NCBI RefSeq assembly: GCF_020685205.1
Contig: NZ_JAJERB010000007.1
Location: 124,001 to 188,000 of the forward strand
From: Hymenobacter translucens
GTDB lineage: Bacteria > Bacteroidota > Bacteroidia > Cytophagales > Hymenobacteraceae
Length of the DNA: 64,000 nucleotides
Direction of reading: 5' to 3'
Shown here: in pieces, positions 35,061 through 43,471 of the stretch
Position numbering within the stretch: the first letter of the stretch is position 1
Layout of the letters: each line of letters starts with the position of its first letter
Made by a program: the position numbers and the translations under genes
The notes under the pieces: generated by a model
What the model saw: the letters and a program-made list of their open reading frames with translations, nothing else
What the model was told of the DNA's origin: nothing
Databases searched by the model: none

Positions 35061-36137
35061 CTACCGCGCTACGGCGTAGTCGGCAGCCACCTGGGTCAGT
35101 ACCTCGTCGAGGCGGGCAAACAACGACTGGTTACCATCCTGCTCGTAGTGTGACAGCGCCTCTTCGTAGCCCTGCAGGTCGTAGAGAAAGGCTTTTACGC
35201 TGTCGGCAGTCAGGGCTTCGAAATGGCGGCCGTAGCCCAGGCGCTCCACCTGGGCGGCGTTGAGATACTGCTCGAACTGCGCCGGAATTGGAACCGAGCA
35301 GACGGGCTTACCCAGGTAAACGGCTTCACTGATCAGGGAAAAGCCTCCGTTGGTAACCACGGCCCGGGCGCTGGCTAGGTCGTCGATAAAGCCCTGCTCG
35401 CTAAATGCGCGCAACTGCACGTTGCCGTGCGTTTCCTCTTTATTGAAGCCATATACCCGGAACGTCTGCCCCGGCAGCTGTTGCAGCATCGGCACCAGGT
35501 CGCGCTGGTTGGTGGCCGACTGGTACACCAGCACGTGCTCCCCGCGCGTGGGGCGCATAGCCAGGATTTCCGGTCGGATGATGGGAGGCACCAGGGTCGT
35601 GTTTTCCTTGATGACCGGCAGCTGAAAAAACGTGGTGATAAGGTAGTGCTGGCTGGCCGGCAGCTTAACGCGCACGATCTTCCGGGCGAGGTTGAAGTTG
35701 CCCCGCTCGGCCCGCGGTATCGGAATGTCCAGCTCCGTGCGGTTGATGACCTGCATGTTGTCGATGCTGATGACCGGCAAACGACGGCTTTTGGCGAACA
35801 GGTAGCTGAACGACTCAAAGTCGGAAACAACCAGATCGGGGGTGAAGTCGCAGAGCAGCTCCCGGTACTTGGCGAAATTGATGCGGATGTTTTCGGGCGC
35901 CGAGCGTAGCGTCAGGGCCGCCGTGCGCGACTTGGAAACGGTCAAGTTTTTATACGCTAGATGAAAGCCCCGGATTTCGTGCACCCGGCCCGGAAAGTTG
36001 GCCGCCAGCATGTAGTAAGCCCGGGAACTGCTGACCACGCAAACCTCGTGGCCCTGGCTGAGCAGCCAGGCAATGACGACTTTGCTGCGGGTGGCGTGGC
36101 CCAGACCTTCACCGGGTACTCCGTAGAGAATATTCAT
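35061..36137 (-). CDS. GT-B glycosyltransferase, MJ1255/UGT-like
   Basis: This 358-residue protein starts with the GT-B N-terminal motif ILYGVPGEGLGHATRS, includes DLVVSDFESFSYLFA and, in the C-terminal half, the donor-binding segment VTNGGFSLISEAVYLGKPV, typical of UDP-sugar transferases of this group (family 28 or MJ1255-like). No signal peptide is seen, so it acts on the cytoplasmic face. It is a single gene, divergent from a small secreted protein across an AT-rich 213-bp gap. The donor, acceptor and product (glycolipid, pigment glycoside or polysaccharide) are unknown. Confidence 0.85.
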   Translation of the reverse strand: MNILYGVPGEGLGHATRSKVVIAWLLSQGHEVCVVSSSRAYYMLAANFPGRVHEIRGFHLAYKNLTVSKSRTAALTLRSAPENIRINFAKYRELLCDFTPDLVVSDFESFSYLFAKSRRLPVISIDNMQVINRTELDIPIPRAERGNFNLARKIVRVKLPASQHYLITTFFQLPVIKENTTLVPPIIRPEILAMRPTRGEHVLVYQSATNQRDLVPMLQQLPGQTFRVYGFNKEETHGNVQLRAFSEQGFIDDLASARAVVTNGGFSLISEAVYLGKPVCSVPIPAQFEQYLNAAQVERLGYGRHFEALTADSVKAFLYDLQGYEEALSHYEQDGNQSLFARLDEVLTQVAADYAVAR

Positions 36138-36289
36138 TGTTGAGAATGTTGCGCTAACCAGAACGTGAAATAACGCTTTCCCTGTCAGAAGGCCACACAG
36201 GCAAACCAGAACCTGACGAGAAGTACTAAATAAGGTTTTGTACTTTATTTATTTTATGTTTAAATAATGCAACTAAATAGCAAATATAG

Positions 36290-36320
36290 TTGCGTATCTA
36301 TTCGAATTGCCATAGTTTTG
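36290..36320 (+). promoter_or_regulatory. Promoter of the small secreted protein gene
   Basis: TTG at 36290-36292, a 20-bp spacer and TAGTTTTG at 36313-36320 match the Bacteroidetes promoter pattern well. It lies in an AT-rich stretch and predicts a leader of about 24 nt before the ATG at 36351. Confidence 0.65.
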
Positions 36321-36350
36321 GTACATCCATAACTCTGTCAACTACTCAAT

Positions 36351-36560
36351 ATGTACAAAACTCTACTTCTTTGTCTTGTTCTGGCTTTTGTTGGAGCAGC
36401 ACCCGTTTCGGCCGCCTGCGCAGCCCTCGTTACCGTTAAATCCATGGCCGAGCGGCCCCGCCTGAAAGTGCGCAGCGGCCGTCAGATTCACCGCCCCAAC
36501 TACAAGCAGTACCGCGGCGAAGGCAGCCCCTACCGCGGCATTATGTCCTTGTTCCGCTAA
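36351..36560 (+). CDS. Small basic secreted protein of unknown function
   Basis: This 69-residue product has a clear signal peptide (LLLCLVLAFVGAAPVSAA). The mature part of about 47 residues is strongly basic, with RPRLKVRSGRQIHRPNYKQY and a Tyr/Gly/Arg-rich end. It has a well-formed promoter upstream and a terminator downstream, which supports a real gene despite its size. I do not recognise a family. A role as a small secreted peptide, a cell-surface basic protein or an antimicrobial peptide is possible, but nothing in the sequence decides it. Confidence 0.7.
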   Translation: MYKTLLLCLVLAFVGAAPVSAACAALVTVKSMAERPRLKVRSGRQIHRPNYKQYRGEGSPYRGIMSLFR

Positions 36561-36630
36561 CCTGTACCAGCTGCCCATAGCCGCCGAAACGTTAGACCCC
36601 GCTGCCGGAGATTAGCTTCGGACAGATACG

Positions 36631-36663
36631 AAAAAAGCCCTGCCAGAAATGGCGGGCTTTTTT
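36631..36663. terminator. Terminator between the small protein and monooxygenase-like genes
   Basis: AAAAAAGCCCTGCCA pairs with TGGCGGGCTTTTTT (one mismatch) and has T-tracts on both strands, between convergent genes. Confidence 0.88.
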
Positions 36664-36696
36664 GTGCTCAGTCTTCGGGGACGCGCTGCTGACAGG

Positions 36697-38277
36697 CTAC
36701 TTCAGCAACGTCAGCTTCTGCGTTTCTTCCGCATCGGGGGTTTGCAACCGGACCTGGTACAGTCCCGCGGGCAGACTAGCGGTAGAAAGCCTGAGTTGGT
36801 GGGGGCCGGCGCTATACGTTTCATCCTGCAGGATGCGCCGGACAACCCGCCCCTGGGCGTCAGTCAGGGTGAGCGTAACCGGGGCAGGGCGGGCCAACGA
36901 GAATCCCAGGGTTACGCCCTCAGCCCCGGCCGGGTTGGGATAGAGCGGGTACAGGCGCATTGCAGGTCGCTGAAACAGCTCGTTCTCGGTCTGGGCACTC
37001 AGGACCAGGTTTTCGTCGCCGGGGCGGTACGGCACGAAGTCGAAGTAGCACAGAAACATTTCCGCCGTCGTTTCCTCACCCCAGGATACAGTTTGGGGCG
37101 GGTTGAAGGGGTTGCGGGGGTTGCTGGCGCGGTTGTCGTAGGTGGCTTCGGCAAAAATGCGGGTGTTGGCCGGAATTTTCACCAGGTTCGGCAGGCGGTA
37201 CGAGCCCTGCCAGTTGAAGTCCCAGTCGTTGATTTTGATGATGGGAATCGTGTCGCCCGTCGGCTTTACCCCCCACACCTTCCAGCTTTTGCCCAGCAGG
37301 TGAGCGTGGGGCAGCACGCTGATCAGACTGGCATCGGCGGGCATCCGGTACTCGGCCCGGAAGGTTTTCAGCTGGCCCGCCGGAATGACAAACGTCCCGC
37401 CTACGGTAATCTGAAGGGGGGTCATTGGCAGCGTCTGAATGTAGCGCTGCACCGGTTGGCGGCTGAAGAAGATGTTGACGACGGAAGAGTCTTTCTGGGT
37501 AAGGGCAGTAGGGCCGTAGTGCACCTGCAGCAGTATTTTGGCTCCCCGGTACAGCTTTTTGCCCAGGCCGTTGGGAGCCAGCCGGGCGGTCATGCCCGGC
37601 ACCCAGCCGGCCCAGTTGGACTCTGTTGGGTTAAAGCCGAAGCCTCCGAACTGCGTGTAGCCATAGCCCGGGCTCTGGGCATCAAGCACCTGGGCCCGAC
37701 GGGTGGTATCGATGCCGATGATGGCATGGTGGGTGATGCGCCGGTTGCCGGCCCGAAACTCCACGGCAGCCACGTCGCGGTCGGTGGGTAGGTTGGTGGG
37801 CAGCACAAAAATCCGATACAGGTCCTGCAGATTTCCCTGGTGCGTAAAGGCCTCCTGCATGGGCACCACCAGATCAGGCTGCCCCAGCCGGGAGCCGGCC
37901 GGAAACGTGGGCAGCGGGGGCTCCAGAGCCGGGTTGCCGCGCTGCAGGCCGTTATCCACCCAGTCCTGAATCTGCTGGATCTGCTGACTGGTGAGCGTGT
38001 TCTCGTCGAGAAAATGACGGTAGCTGGGGTCGGCTTTCCACGGGGGCATGTAGCGGATGCCGGTCACAAACTTGATGGTCTGGGCCCGGGCCGCCACGTC
38101 CTGGTAGCTCTGCAGGGTAAAAGGAGCCACTTCGCCCGGCCGGTGGCAGGGTGTGCAGTGCTGGTAGATGATGGGGGCGATATGCTCGCTGTAGGTCAGC
38201 TGCTGGGGCTGCTGGGCGTGGACCGTCGATGCCAGCAATGCCAGGGCCGGCAAGAGAAAACGTAGAGAAGCTGACAT
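36697..38277 (-). CDS. T9SS-secreted cytochrome c/copper type II monooxygenase-like protein
   Basis: The start MSASLRFLLP (38277) gives about 526 residues with a signal peptide. A c-type heme site CTPCH is at residues 41-45, followed by IRYMPPWKAD, whose Met may be an axial ligand. The rest resembles peptidylglycine/dopamine beta-monooxygenase folds, with His-rich motifs RRITHHAIIGID, LLQVHYGPT and LPHAHLLGKSW that fit copper sites. The chain ends in a T9SS type A sorting domain (YPLYPNPAGAEG to LTLLK). A separate exact -7 box lies 76 bp upstream, after the redoxin gene. It could be an extracellular copper redox enzyme; the substrate is unknown, and heme attachment needs periplasmic maturation before export. 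Confidence 0.86.
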   Translation of the reverse strand: MSASLRFLLPALALLASTVHAQQPQQLTYSEHIAPIIYQHCTPCHRPGEVAPFTLQSYQDVAARAQTIKFVTGIRYMPPWKADPSYRHFLDENTLTSQQIQQIQDWVDNGLQRGNPALEPPLPTFPAGSRLGQPDLVVPMQEAFTHQGNLQDLYRIFVLPTNLPTDRDVAAVEFRAGNRRITHHAIIGIDTTRRAQVLDAQSPGYGYTQFGGFGFNPTESNWAGWVPGMTARLAPNGLGKKLYRGAKILLQVHYGPTALTQKDSSVVNIFFSRQPVQRYIQTLPMTPLQITVGGTFVIPAGQLKTFRAEYRMPADASLISVLPHAHLLGKSWKVWGVKPTGDTIPIIKINDWDFNWQGSYRLPNLVKIPANTRIFAEATYDNRASNPRNPFNPPQTVSWGEETTAEMFLCYFDFVPYRPGDENLVLSAQTENELFQRPAMRLYPLYPNPAGAEGVTLGFSLARPAPVTLTLTDAQGRVVRRILQDETYSAGPHQLRLSTASLPAGLYQVRLQTPDAEETQKLTLLK

Positions 38278-38352
38278 AGGCAGAAGGTTACTGGTGGGCC
38301 CACAGGTTTGCCGAAGCATCTGAAGGTCGGCATTTACGCCTGGCTTTGCAAT

Positions 38353-38360
38353 CAAACTTA
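38353..38360 (-). promoter_or_regulatory. Candidate promoter of the cytochrome/monooxygenase-like gene
   Basis: The minus strand reads TAAGTTTG (TAnnTTTG), just after the redoxin stop codon. The predicted leader is about 69 nt. Confidence 0.45.
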
Positions 38361-38378
38361 AAATTTAGCAGCTGACAG

Positions 38379-38903
38379 TCAGTGGGTAGTGATAAAGCAG
38401 CCCACGGCATCGGTACGAGGCTGAGTCACCGCCCGGCCGGCTACCACGGCGGCCAGGGCATCGGCCAGCTCGTGGCTGGTCGTGACGGTGCGGCGCACCC
38501 CCAGCCGGGCATAGGAATTGTCGATCCGGCCCTGATAAAGCACGGTACCATCGGGCCGGGCCACCACCACTTCCGGCGTGATGCGGGCCTGGAAGCGGCG
38601 GGTTGACTCCTGGTGCTCGTCGCGGAGCAGTCGAAACGGGATCTGGTACTGGCGACCAAAGCCGGCCACGTCGGTCAGGGCAACCTCCGGCCCCGGAAAC
38701 AGGCCGACAAACGCAACTCCCTGCGGGCTGTAAACCGCATACAACTCCCGCAGCGCCACCGTCGCGTTCTGACTGATCGGGCAACCCGGATCCAGGAACA
38801 CATACACGGTGGCAACGGTCGGGCGGGTGGGCACGGGGTTTGTTCCGGCTGCCCGCAGGCAGCTGAGAAGCAGGAAAAACACCCCGGCAAGCAAAAAGCG
38901 CAT
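38379..38903 (-). CDS. Secreted redoxin/thioredoxin-fold protein
   Basis: The start MRFLLAGVFFLLLSC (38903) gives 174 residues with a lipoprotein-type leader. The thioredoxin-like core shows VATVYVFLDPGCPISQNA, VAFVGLFPGPE, and ARITPEVVVARPDGTVLYQGRID, as in alkyl hydroperoxide reductase/redoxin proteins. Only one Cys lies at the usual active-site loop (GCPIS), and another is near the end (AVGCFI), so it is not a CxxC oxidoreductase; the two could form a longer-range pair or bind metal. It lies 101 bp before the monooxygenase-like gene on the same strand. I infer that it helps copper or heme handling for that enzyme. Confidence 0.85.
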   Translation of the reverse strand: MRFLLAGVFFLLLSCLRAAGTNPVPTRPTVATVYVFLDPGCPISQNATVALRELYAVYSPQGVAFVGLFPGPEVALTDVAGFGRQYQIPFRLLRDEHQESTRRFQARITPEVVVARPDGTVLYQGRIDNSYARLGVRRTVTTSHELADALAAVVAGRAVTQPRTDAVGCFITTH

Positions 38904-39113
38904 ACCCCCAAGCAACGTTATAGACAGAAAGATACTCCTCTGCGCAGGTACTGGCAAAACTGGCCCGGCGCGTACGGTAGCAGACAGCTGGCCGGGGCTG
39001 GCAGTTCCGCCCGTGGCCGGTGGTTAAACTAATGCGCTTCGTACCTTCGGCCCGGTTTTCGCAAATACCCTATTTTACCTGACTGATTCCGCGCCTTCCA
39101 CTTTTCAGTTCTT

Positions 39114-40058
39114 ATGAATCAACATTTTCGCTTCCGCGCCTCCGTATTGCTGGCAGCCCTGGCCACGGTCTTTGCCTCCGCCTGCACTGCCCCGCGCACC
39201 ATCACCTCGTCGGGCAAGGTAACGCCCAGGGGCGAGTTCAAAGTGGGCGGCAACATGGCCTTCAACATCAGCACGTCCACCATCGGCAATACGGGCAGCC
39301 TGCTGAAGACGGCGGCCGAAGATGCGGCCCGGATGGATACGGTGCGCTACGGCAAGATTATCGACGAGTTCCAGGTAGCGGCCCTTTCCTACATCCTCGA
39401 CCCGGTGCAGCAGTCCACGGACCTGTATCTGCGTTACGGCGTAGTCGACCGGGTGGATGTGGGCTACAAGTATGCGTTCGGCTCGCACGTATTCGATGCC
39501 ATGTACCAGTTTCTGGGTCCGGTGGGCACTCCCGAAAATCCCGGCGGGCAGAGCGGTCAGACCTACGGCAGCATCGGCATCCAGTATGCCACCCAGAACT
39601 CCAAGCTGCCCAACATCCCCTACCTCGGCGACATCAACGACCTGCTGCAGTTCGAGGCTTCCCGTAAGGATATCATCGTGCCCCTGGTGTTCAGCAACTC
39701 GTTTGGTCCTGAAGAAAAGATTGGAGCTATTTCCTACGGCGTGGTGTACAGCCACACGTTTATGAAGTACGCCTTCGACCCGACCAACATCTACACCGGC
39801 CCCGGCAGCGGGCAGGTAAACGAGCGGCTGGAGCCGCTCAAGGGCTTCAACACTAAAAACAACTACTCGGCCTTCGGAATTTTCGGCAACGCCAAACTGG
39901 GCTTCAAGTATGCCTATGTGATTCCGGCCATGTCGGTGTTCTACCAGAACTACGGCACGTACAAGCTGCTCAACAACCAGACGGCTTCGCTGAAGGGCTT
40001 CACCGTAGTGCCTTCCATCGGCTTGCAGTTCCGCATTCCCACCAAGCGCAGCTGGTAA
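39114..40058 (+). CDS. Lipoprotein, probable outer-membrane beta-barrel, unknown function
   Basis: This 314-residue protein has a lipoprotein leader (LLAALATVFASAC). The mature chain is rich in alternating hydrophobic and aromatic residues (VDVGYKYAFGSHVFDAMYQF, YGSIGIQYATQN, LGFKYAYVIPAMSVFYQNYG) and ends in SIGLQFRI, suggesting beta strands. No catalytic motif is seen and I recognise no family. A near-consensus -7 box (TACCTTCG) lies about 65 bp upstream. A terminator shared with the convergent catalase gene follows. A lipid-anchored barrel is unusual, so it could instead be a periplasmic beta protein. Confidence 0.8.
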   Translation: MNQHFRFRASVLLAALATVFASACTAPRTITSSGKVTPRGEFKVGGNMAFNISTSTIGNTGSLLKTAAEDAARMDTVRYGKIIDEFQVAALSYILDPVQQSTDLYLRYGVVDRVDVGYKYAFGSHVFDAMYQFLGPVGTPENPGGQSGQTYGSIGIQYATQNSKLPNIPYLGDINDLLQFEASRKDIIVPLVFSNSFGPEEKIGAISYGVVYSHTFMKYAFDPTNIYTGPGSGQVNERLEPLKGFNTKNNYSAFGIFGNAKLGFKYAYVIPAMSVFYQNYGTYKLLNNQTASLKGFTVVPSIGLQFRIPTKRSW

Positions 40059-40113
40059 GTCGGGTACCTGCTGCCCCCCGGCCGGCAGACGTTCTACCCT
40101 GACCAGAATAGCA

Positions 40114-40155
40114 AAAGAAAGAGCCCGTTGAGTTATCAACGGGCTCTTTTTCTTT
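40114..40155. terminator. Shared terminator between lipoprotein and catalase genes
   Basis: AAAGAAAGAGCCCGTTGA pairs with TCAACGGGCTCTTTTTCTTT (a small bulge) around GTTA, with T-rich ends on both strands. Confidence 0.9.
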
Positions 40156-40170
40156 CAACTGATTACAGCG

Positions 40171-41853
40171 CTAGTAGGGCTTGGCATCGTGGGCCATTTG
40201 CTCGGCCCGCTGCGCGGCCTCCACCTGCTGCCCTTCGTTGTACTGGTTGCCACCCTCGGCCGACTTACCGGCGCGGGCAGCTTGCAGGCCCTCGGCCAGG
40301 CGCTGTCCCCAGTCCGGGTCGCAGTTGGTGCAGAGCTCCACCATCTTGTCGCTCACCCGGCGGTCGGCAGCGGCCAGGGCGCCCACCATGTTGCTGATCA
40401 GATCGTCCCGCTCCCAGGGCTCGTGCAGGCGGTACCGCTCCCCGGCCTGCTTGAAGTTGTTCTGCCGGTCGATGGTCTGGCGCATCAGGCGGCCCGAATA
40501 CTGCGGCATGTGGTCGGGGGCGCTGCGGGGGGCCTCCTTGAGGCCGTTCAGGGAGCTGGGCTCGTAGTTGATGTGGTTGTTCTGCCCGGGGGCCGAGTCC
40601 ACATGGTAGGCCATCTGCCCGTCGCGCTGATTAGTGGCCACATGCTTTTTGGGCGCGTTGATGGGCAGCTGCAGGTAGTTGGTGCCCACGCGGTAGCGCT
40701 GGGTGTCGGAGTACGAGAAGGTCCGGCCCTGCAGCATCTTGTCGTCGGAGAAGTCGAGGCCGTCCACCAGCACACCCGTACCGAAGGCCGACTGCTCCAC
40801 CTCGGCGAAGTAGTTTTCGGGGTTGCGGTTCAGCGTCATCTTGCCCACGGGCAGGTGCGGGAACTGGTCTTCGGGCCAGATTTTGGTGTCGTCGAGCGGG
40901 TCAAAGTCCAGCTCCGGGTGCTCGTCGTCGCTCATGATCTGCACGCGCAGCTCCCACTCGGGGAAGTTGCCGGCCTTGATGTTCTCGAACAGGTCCTGGG
41001 TGGCGTGGTTGAAGTTTTTGGCCTGGATGGCTTCTGCTTCCTGAGCGGTCAGGTTCTTGATGCCCTGCAGCGGCTCCCAGTGGTACTTCACCAGCACGGC
41101 CTCGCCGGCGGCATTCACCCACTTGTAGGTGTTCACGCCCGAGCCCTGCATCTGGCGGTAGTTGGCCGGAATGCCCCAGGGCGAGAACAGAAACGACACC
41201 ATGTGCATGGCCTCCGGGGTGTTGCAGATAAAGTCGAAGATCCGCTCCCCACTCTGGCGGTTGGTGACCGGGTCAGGCTTCTGGGAGTGAATCAGGTCCG
41301 GGAACTTCATGGCGTCCCGGATAAAGAAGACCTTCAGGTTGTTGCCGACCAGATCCCAGTTGCCGTCCTCAGTATAGAACTTCACGGCGAAGCCCCGAGG
41401 GTCGCGCAGGGTTTCGGGCGAGTGGCCACCGTGGCCTACCGTGGAGAAGCGCACGAAAACGGGCGTCTGCTTGCCGGGCGTGTTGAACAGCTTGGCGCGG
41501 GTGTACTTCGCAATCGGCTCCTCCCCCACTTTGCCGTAGGCTTCGAACACACCGTGGGCGCCGGCGCCGCGGGCGTGTACCACCCGCTCCGGAACCCGCT
41601 CCCGGTCGAAGTGGCTGATTTTTTCGATGAAGGCATAGTTCTCCAGCGTGGCGGGGCCGCGGTTGCCCACGGTGCGCGTGTTTTGGTTGTTGGTAAGCGG
41701 GTGGCCCTGCCGGGTGGTCAGGGTCTGGCTTTCCTCACCGGCGGCGGTGCGCGGGTCGTGCGAGGTGCCGGCCCCGGTTACCGCGGTTCCGGTGCCGTTG
41801 CCACTGGGTTCGGAGGAATTGGTGGCGTTCTGGTGGTTGTGGTCCTCTTGCAT
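40171..41853 (-). CDS. kat: Monofunctional heme catalase
   Basis: This 560-residue catalase degrades hydrogen peroxide. The distal His is H93 in [11 protein letters not shown]; the Asn region [15 protein letters not shown] and the proximal heme motif [12 protein letters not shown] with its Tyr are present. [20 protein letters not shown] replaces the more common sequence at this loop. A Ser/Thr/Asn-rich N-terminal extension of about 55 residues precedes the core. Length agrees with small-subunit catalases plus this extension. It has no signal peptide, so it acts in the cytoplasm. It is monocistronic. Confidence 0.96.
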   Translation of the reverse strand: MQEDHNHQNATNSSEPSGNGTGTAVTGAGTSHDPRTAAGEESQTLTTRQGHPLTNNQNTRTVGNRGPATLENYAFIEKISHFDRERVPERVVHARGAGAHGVFEAYGKVGEEPIAKYTRAKLFNTPGKQTPVFVRFSTVGHGGHSPETLRDPRGFAVKFYTEDGNWDLVGNNLKVFFIRDAMKFPDLIHSQKPDPVTNRQSGERIFDFICNTPEAMHMVSFLFSPWGIPANYRQMQGSGVNTYKWVNAAGEAVLVKYHWEPLQGIKNLTAQEAEAIQAKNFNHATQDLFENIKAGNFPEWELRVQIMSDDEHPELDFDPLDDTKIWPEDQFPHLPVGKMTLNRNPENYFAEVEQSAFGTGVLVDGLDFSDDKMLQGRTFSYSDTQRYRVGTNYLQLPINAPKKHVATNQRDGQMAYHVDSAPGQNNHINYEPSSLNGLKEAPRSAPDHMPQYSGRLMRQTIDRQNNFKQAGERYRLHEPWERDDLISNMVGALAAADRRVSDKMVELCTNCDPDWGQRLAEGLQAARAGKSAEGGNQYNEGQQVEAAQRAEQMAHDAKPY

Positions 41854-42003
41854 TAGCTTTTACGGTAATGGTTGACTGTCTTAAACTACTCAAAAAGCCG
41901 GCAATTGTTCATCACCCCGCCTGATTTTGCCGGCGAATAGTTTTGAAAAAACCTTAGCAGGCTCCGATGAATCAGGCGGCGCACGCAGGTGCCGAAAAAC
42001 GAA

Positions 42004-42041
42004 CCGCCCCGGGCACCCTCCTTTCGGCGGGCCCGGGGCGG
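42004..42041 (-). terminator. GC-rich hairpin after the DUF4136 lipoprotein gene
   Basis: CCGCCCCGGGC pairs with GCCCGGGGCGG, and on the minus strand it is followed by a short T-run (TTCGTTTTT), 17 bp after the stop at 42058. Confidence 0.8.
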
Positions 42042-42057
42042 CTCTGGTAGCAGTTGG

Positions 42058-42648
42058 CTACTGCCCGCTGTTGGAGTCGAGGTAGCCTTCGGTGAAGACG
42101 CGGTAGTGGTCGAAGATGGAGCGCACCGAGCGGCGCAGCACCACCTCGCCCTGAGGACCGGGCGGCACCGTCACGCCCGAGGCGTAGCCGTTCCACACGG
42201 CCCGGTTGGTACGGTTGTCAATCAGCGTGATCAGCAGAGTACCTTCGGACAGCAGGCGGCGGACGGGCTGGTAGCCGTGGCGCTGGTTTTCGGGCGTTTC
42301 CTCATCTTCCACGTTGCCCGTAGTCACCCAGCGGGCAATATCCTCCTGGTCGTAGCCCCGGAACTTCATGTCGCCTTCGTACACCCGGAAGGAAACCAGC
42401 AGGTCGGGGCGGTTGCGGGCAGCACGGTAGCCCTGAATCTTGAGGCGGGTGCGAATGGCGTCGCGCAGAATTTCACCCAGGCGGCTGGTATCGGAAGCCA
42501 GCCCCTGGCCGGTAATAAATTCGTAGGTGCGGTAGCGCCGGAAATTGCCGCTGTAGCTGTAATCCGACTCGATACGCGCTTCGCGGGAGGACAGGCATCC
42601 CGACAGGGCCAGGGCCAGCCCAATTAACAATGTACTAGTTAGCTTCAT
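42058..42648 (-). CDS. DUF4136 lipoprotein
   Basis: This 196-residue protein has a lipoprotein leader with lipobox (IGLALALSGC). The body fits DUF4136: FRRYRTYEFI, LGEILRDAIRTRLKIQGYRA, RPDLLVSFRVYE, and LLITLIDNRTNRAVWNGYASG are the usual segments. DUF4136 proteins are envelope lipoproteins without known activity. It is probably anchored at the outer membrane. It is followed by a hairpin and preceded by another lipoprotein gene 111 bp away on the same strand. Confidence 0.88.
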   Translation of the reverse strand: MKLTSTLLIGLALALSGCLSSREARIESDYSYSGNFRRYRTYEFITGQGLASDTSRLGEILRDAIRTRLKIQGYRAARNRPDLLVSFRVYEGDMKFRGYDQEDIARWVTTGNVEDEETPENQRHGYQPVRRLLSEGTLLITLIDNRTNRAVWNGYASGVTVPPGPQGEVVLRRSVRSIFDHYRVFTEGYLDSNSGQ

Positions 42649-42759
42649 GCTCAGGCAGGTTCTTAGGTAGGATACCTACTAAGATACGTAAGCAAGGGCT
42701 TTGAGAGGCTGCTGGTTAGCGAAAAAATTTAGACCTGGCCCCTCCGCCTCCAGCAGAGG

Positions 42760-43356
42760 CTAGTTTAAGCGAAACAGTACGGTCCGGGCCGAGTATGATT
42801 CCCCGTTGGTCTGGTGGTAGCGCACCGTGAACTGCTGATTGCCGGGGGTTGCCGGGGGGCGGCGCAGACACAGATACAGCTCCCGCGGAAAGTAGCCCCG
42901 CCCCTGCAGCACGGATACCAGCGCCTGGTCGAGAACCTGCCCGCTGGCTTCGTCCACGAGCACATCGTTGAGCGAGGTACCGGCCGGGTGGGCCGCATCG
43001 AAGGCATAGGCGCTGACCACCGTGAAAGAGTCGATGCGCTCGGTGGTGCCCAGGTAGCCGGCCGGCGGGGAAGGTGAACAGGCATAGGCCCCGGCCAGCC
43101 AGCCGCCGGGCGGGGAAACCGCGCCGTAGAAACGGGCCGTAACCCGGAACTCCAGCCGGGCATCAAAGCCCGCCACGCTTTGACCGGTCGCCAATGGCTG
43201 CTGACTCTGGCCCGCCGGATGCTGGGCCGCCAGCAGCTGCACGCCTTCCACGTCGTAGTAAGGCGGGGCCGGCACTACCACGCACTTCTCGGTGAACAAG
43301 CCGCAGGCCGGCAGGCCAAGCAGAGTCACCAAAAGCAGGATCAACGGTTTTTTCAT
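42760..43356 (-). CDS. Lipoprotein of unknown function
   Basis: The start MKKPLILLLVTLLG (43356) gives 198 residues with a lipobox Cys (LLGLPAC). The frame upstream to 43446 is a non-hydrophobic leader and is rejected. The mature part has several Cys residues (C-containing segments EKCVVVPAPPYYD, AYACSPSPP, LYLCLRRPP) and looks like an all-beta domain ending in QFTVRYHQTNG. Bacteroidetes DUF5034-type lipoproteins have a similar size, but I cannot confirm it. A TAnnTTTG box lies about 90 bp upstream. Confidence 0.75.
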   Translation of the reverse strand: MKKPLILLLVTLLGLPACGLFTEKCVVVPAPPYYDVEGVQLLAAQHPAGQSQQPLATGQSVAGFDARLEFRVTARFYGAVSPPGGWLAGAYACSPSPPAGYLGTTERIDSFTVVSAYAFDAAHPAGTSLNDVLVDEASGQVLDQALVSVLQGRGYFPRELYLCLRRPPATPGNQQFTVRYHQTNGESYSARTVLFRLN

Positions 43357-43443
43357 TCTTGCGGGGACAGCGACGATAATGACGATAATTAGAGAGCGGC
43401 GACTTCTACACTGATCCGGATGAGCGGCGTCAGGTTGCGTAAG

Positions 43444-43451
43444 CAAAGGTA
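43444..43451 (-). promoter_or_regulatory. Candidate promoter for the lipoprotein gene at 42760-43356
   Basis: The minus strand reads TACCTTTG (TAnnTTTG), in the gap after the ABC transporter stop codon. It predicts a leader of about 80 nt. Confidence 0.45.
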
Positions 43452-43471
43452 CCGGCTACATGCACAGGCTA

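Noticed and set aside
40189..41856. Plus-strand open frame of 555 codons opposite catalase
   Set aside because: It is an antisense shadow of a strongly biased gene; the catalase on the minus strand has all family motifs.
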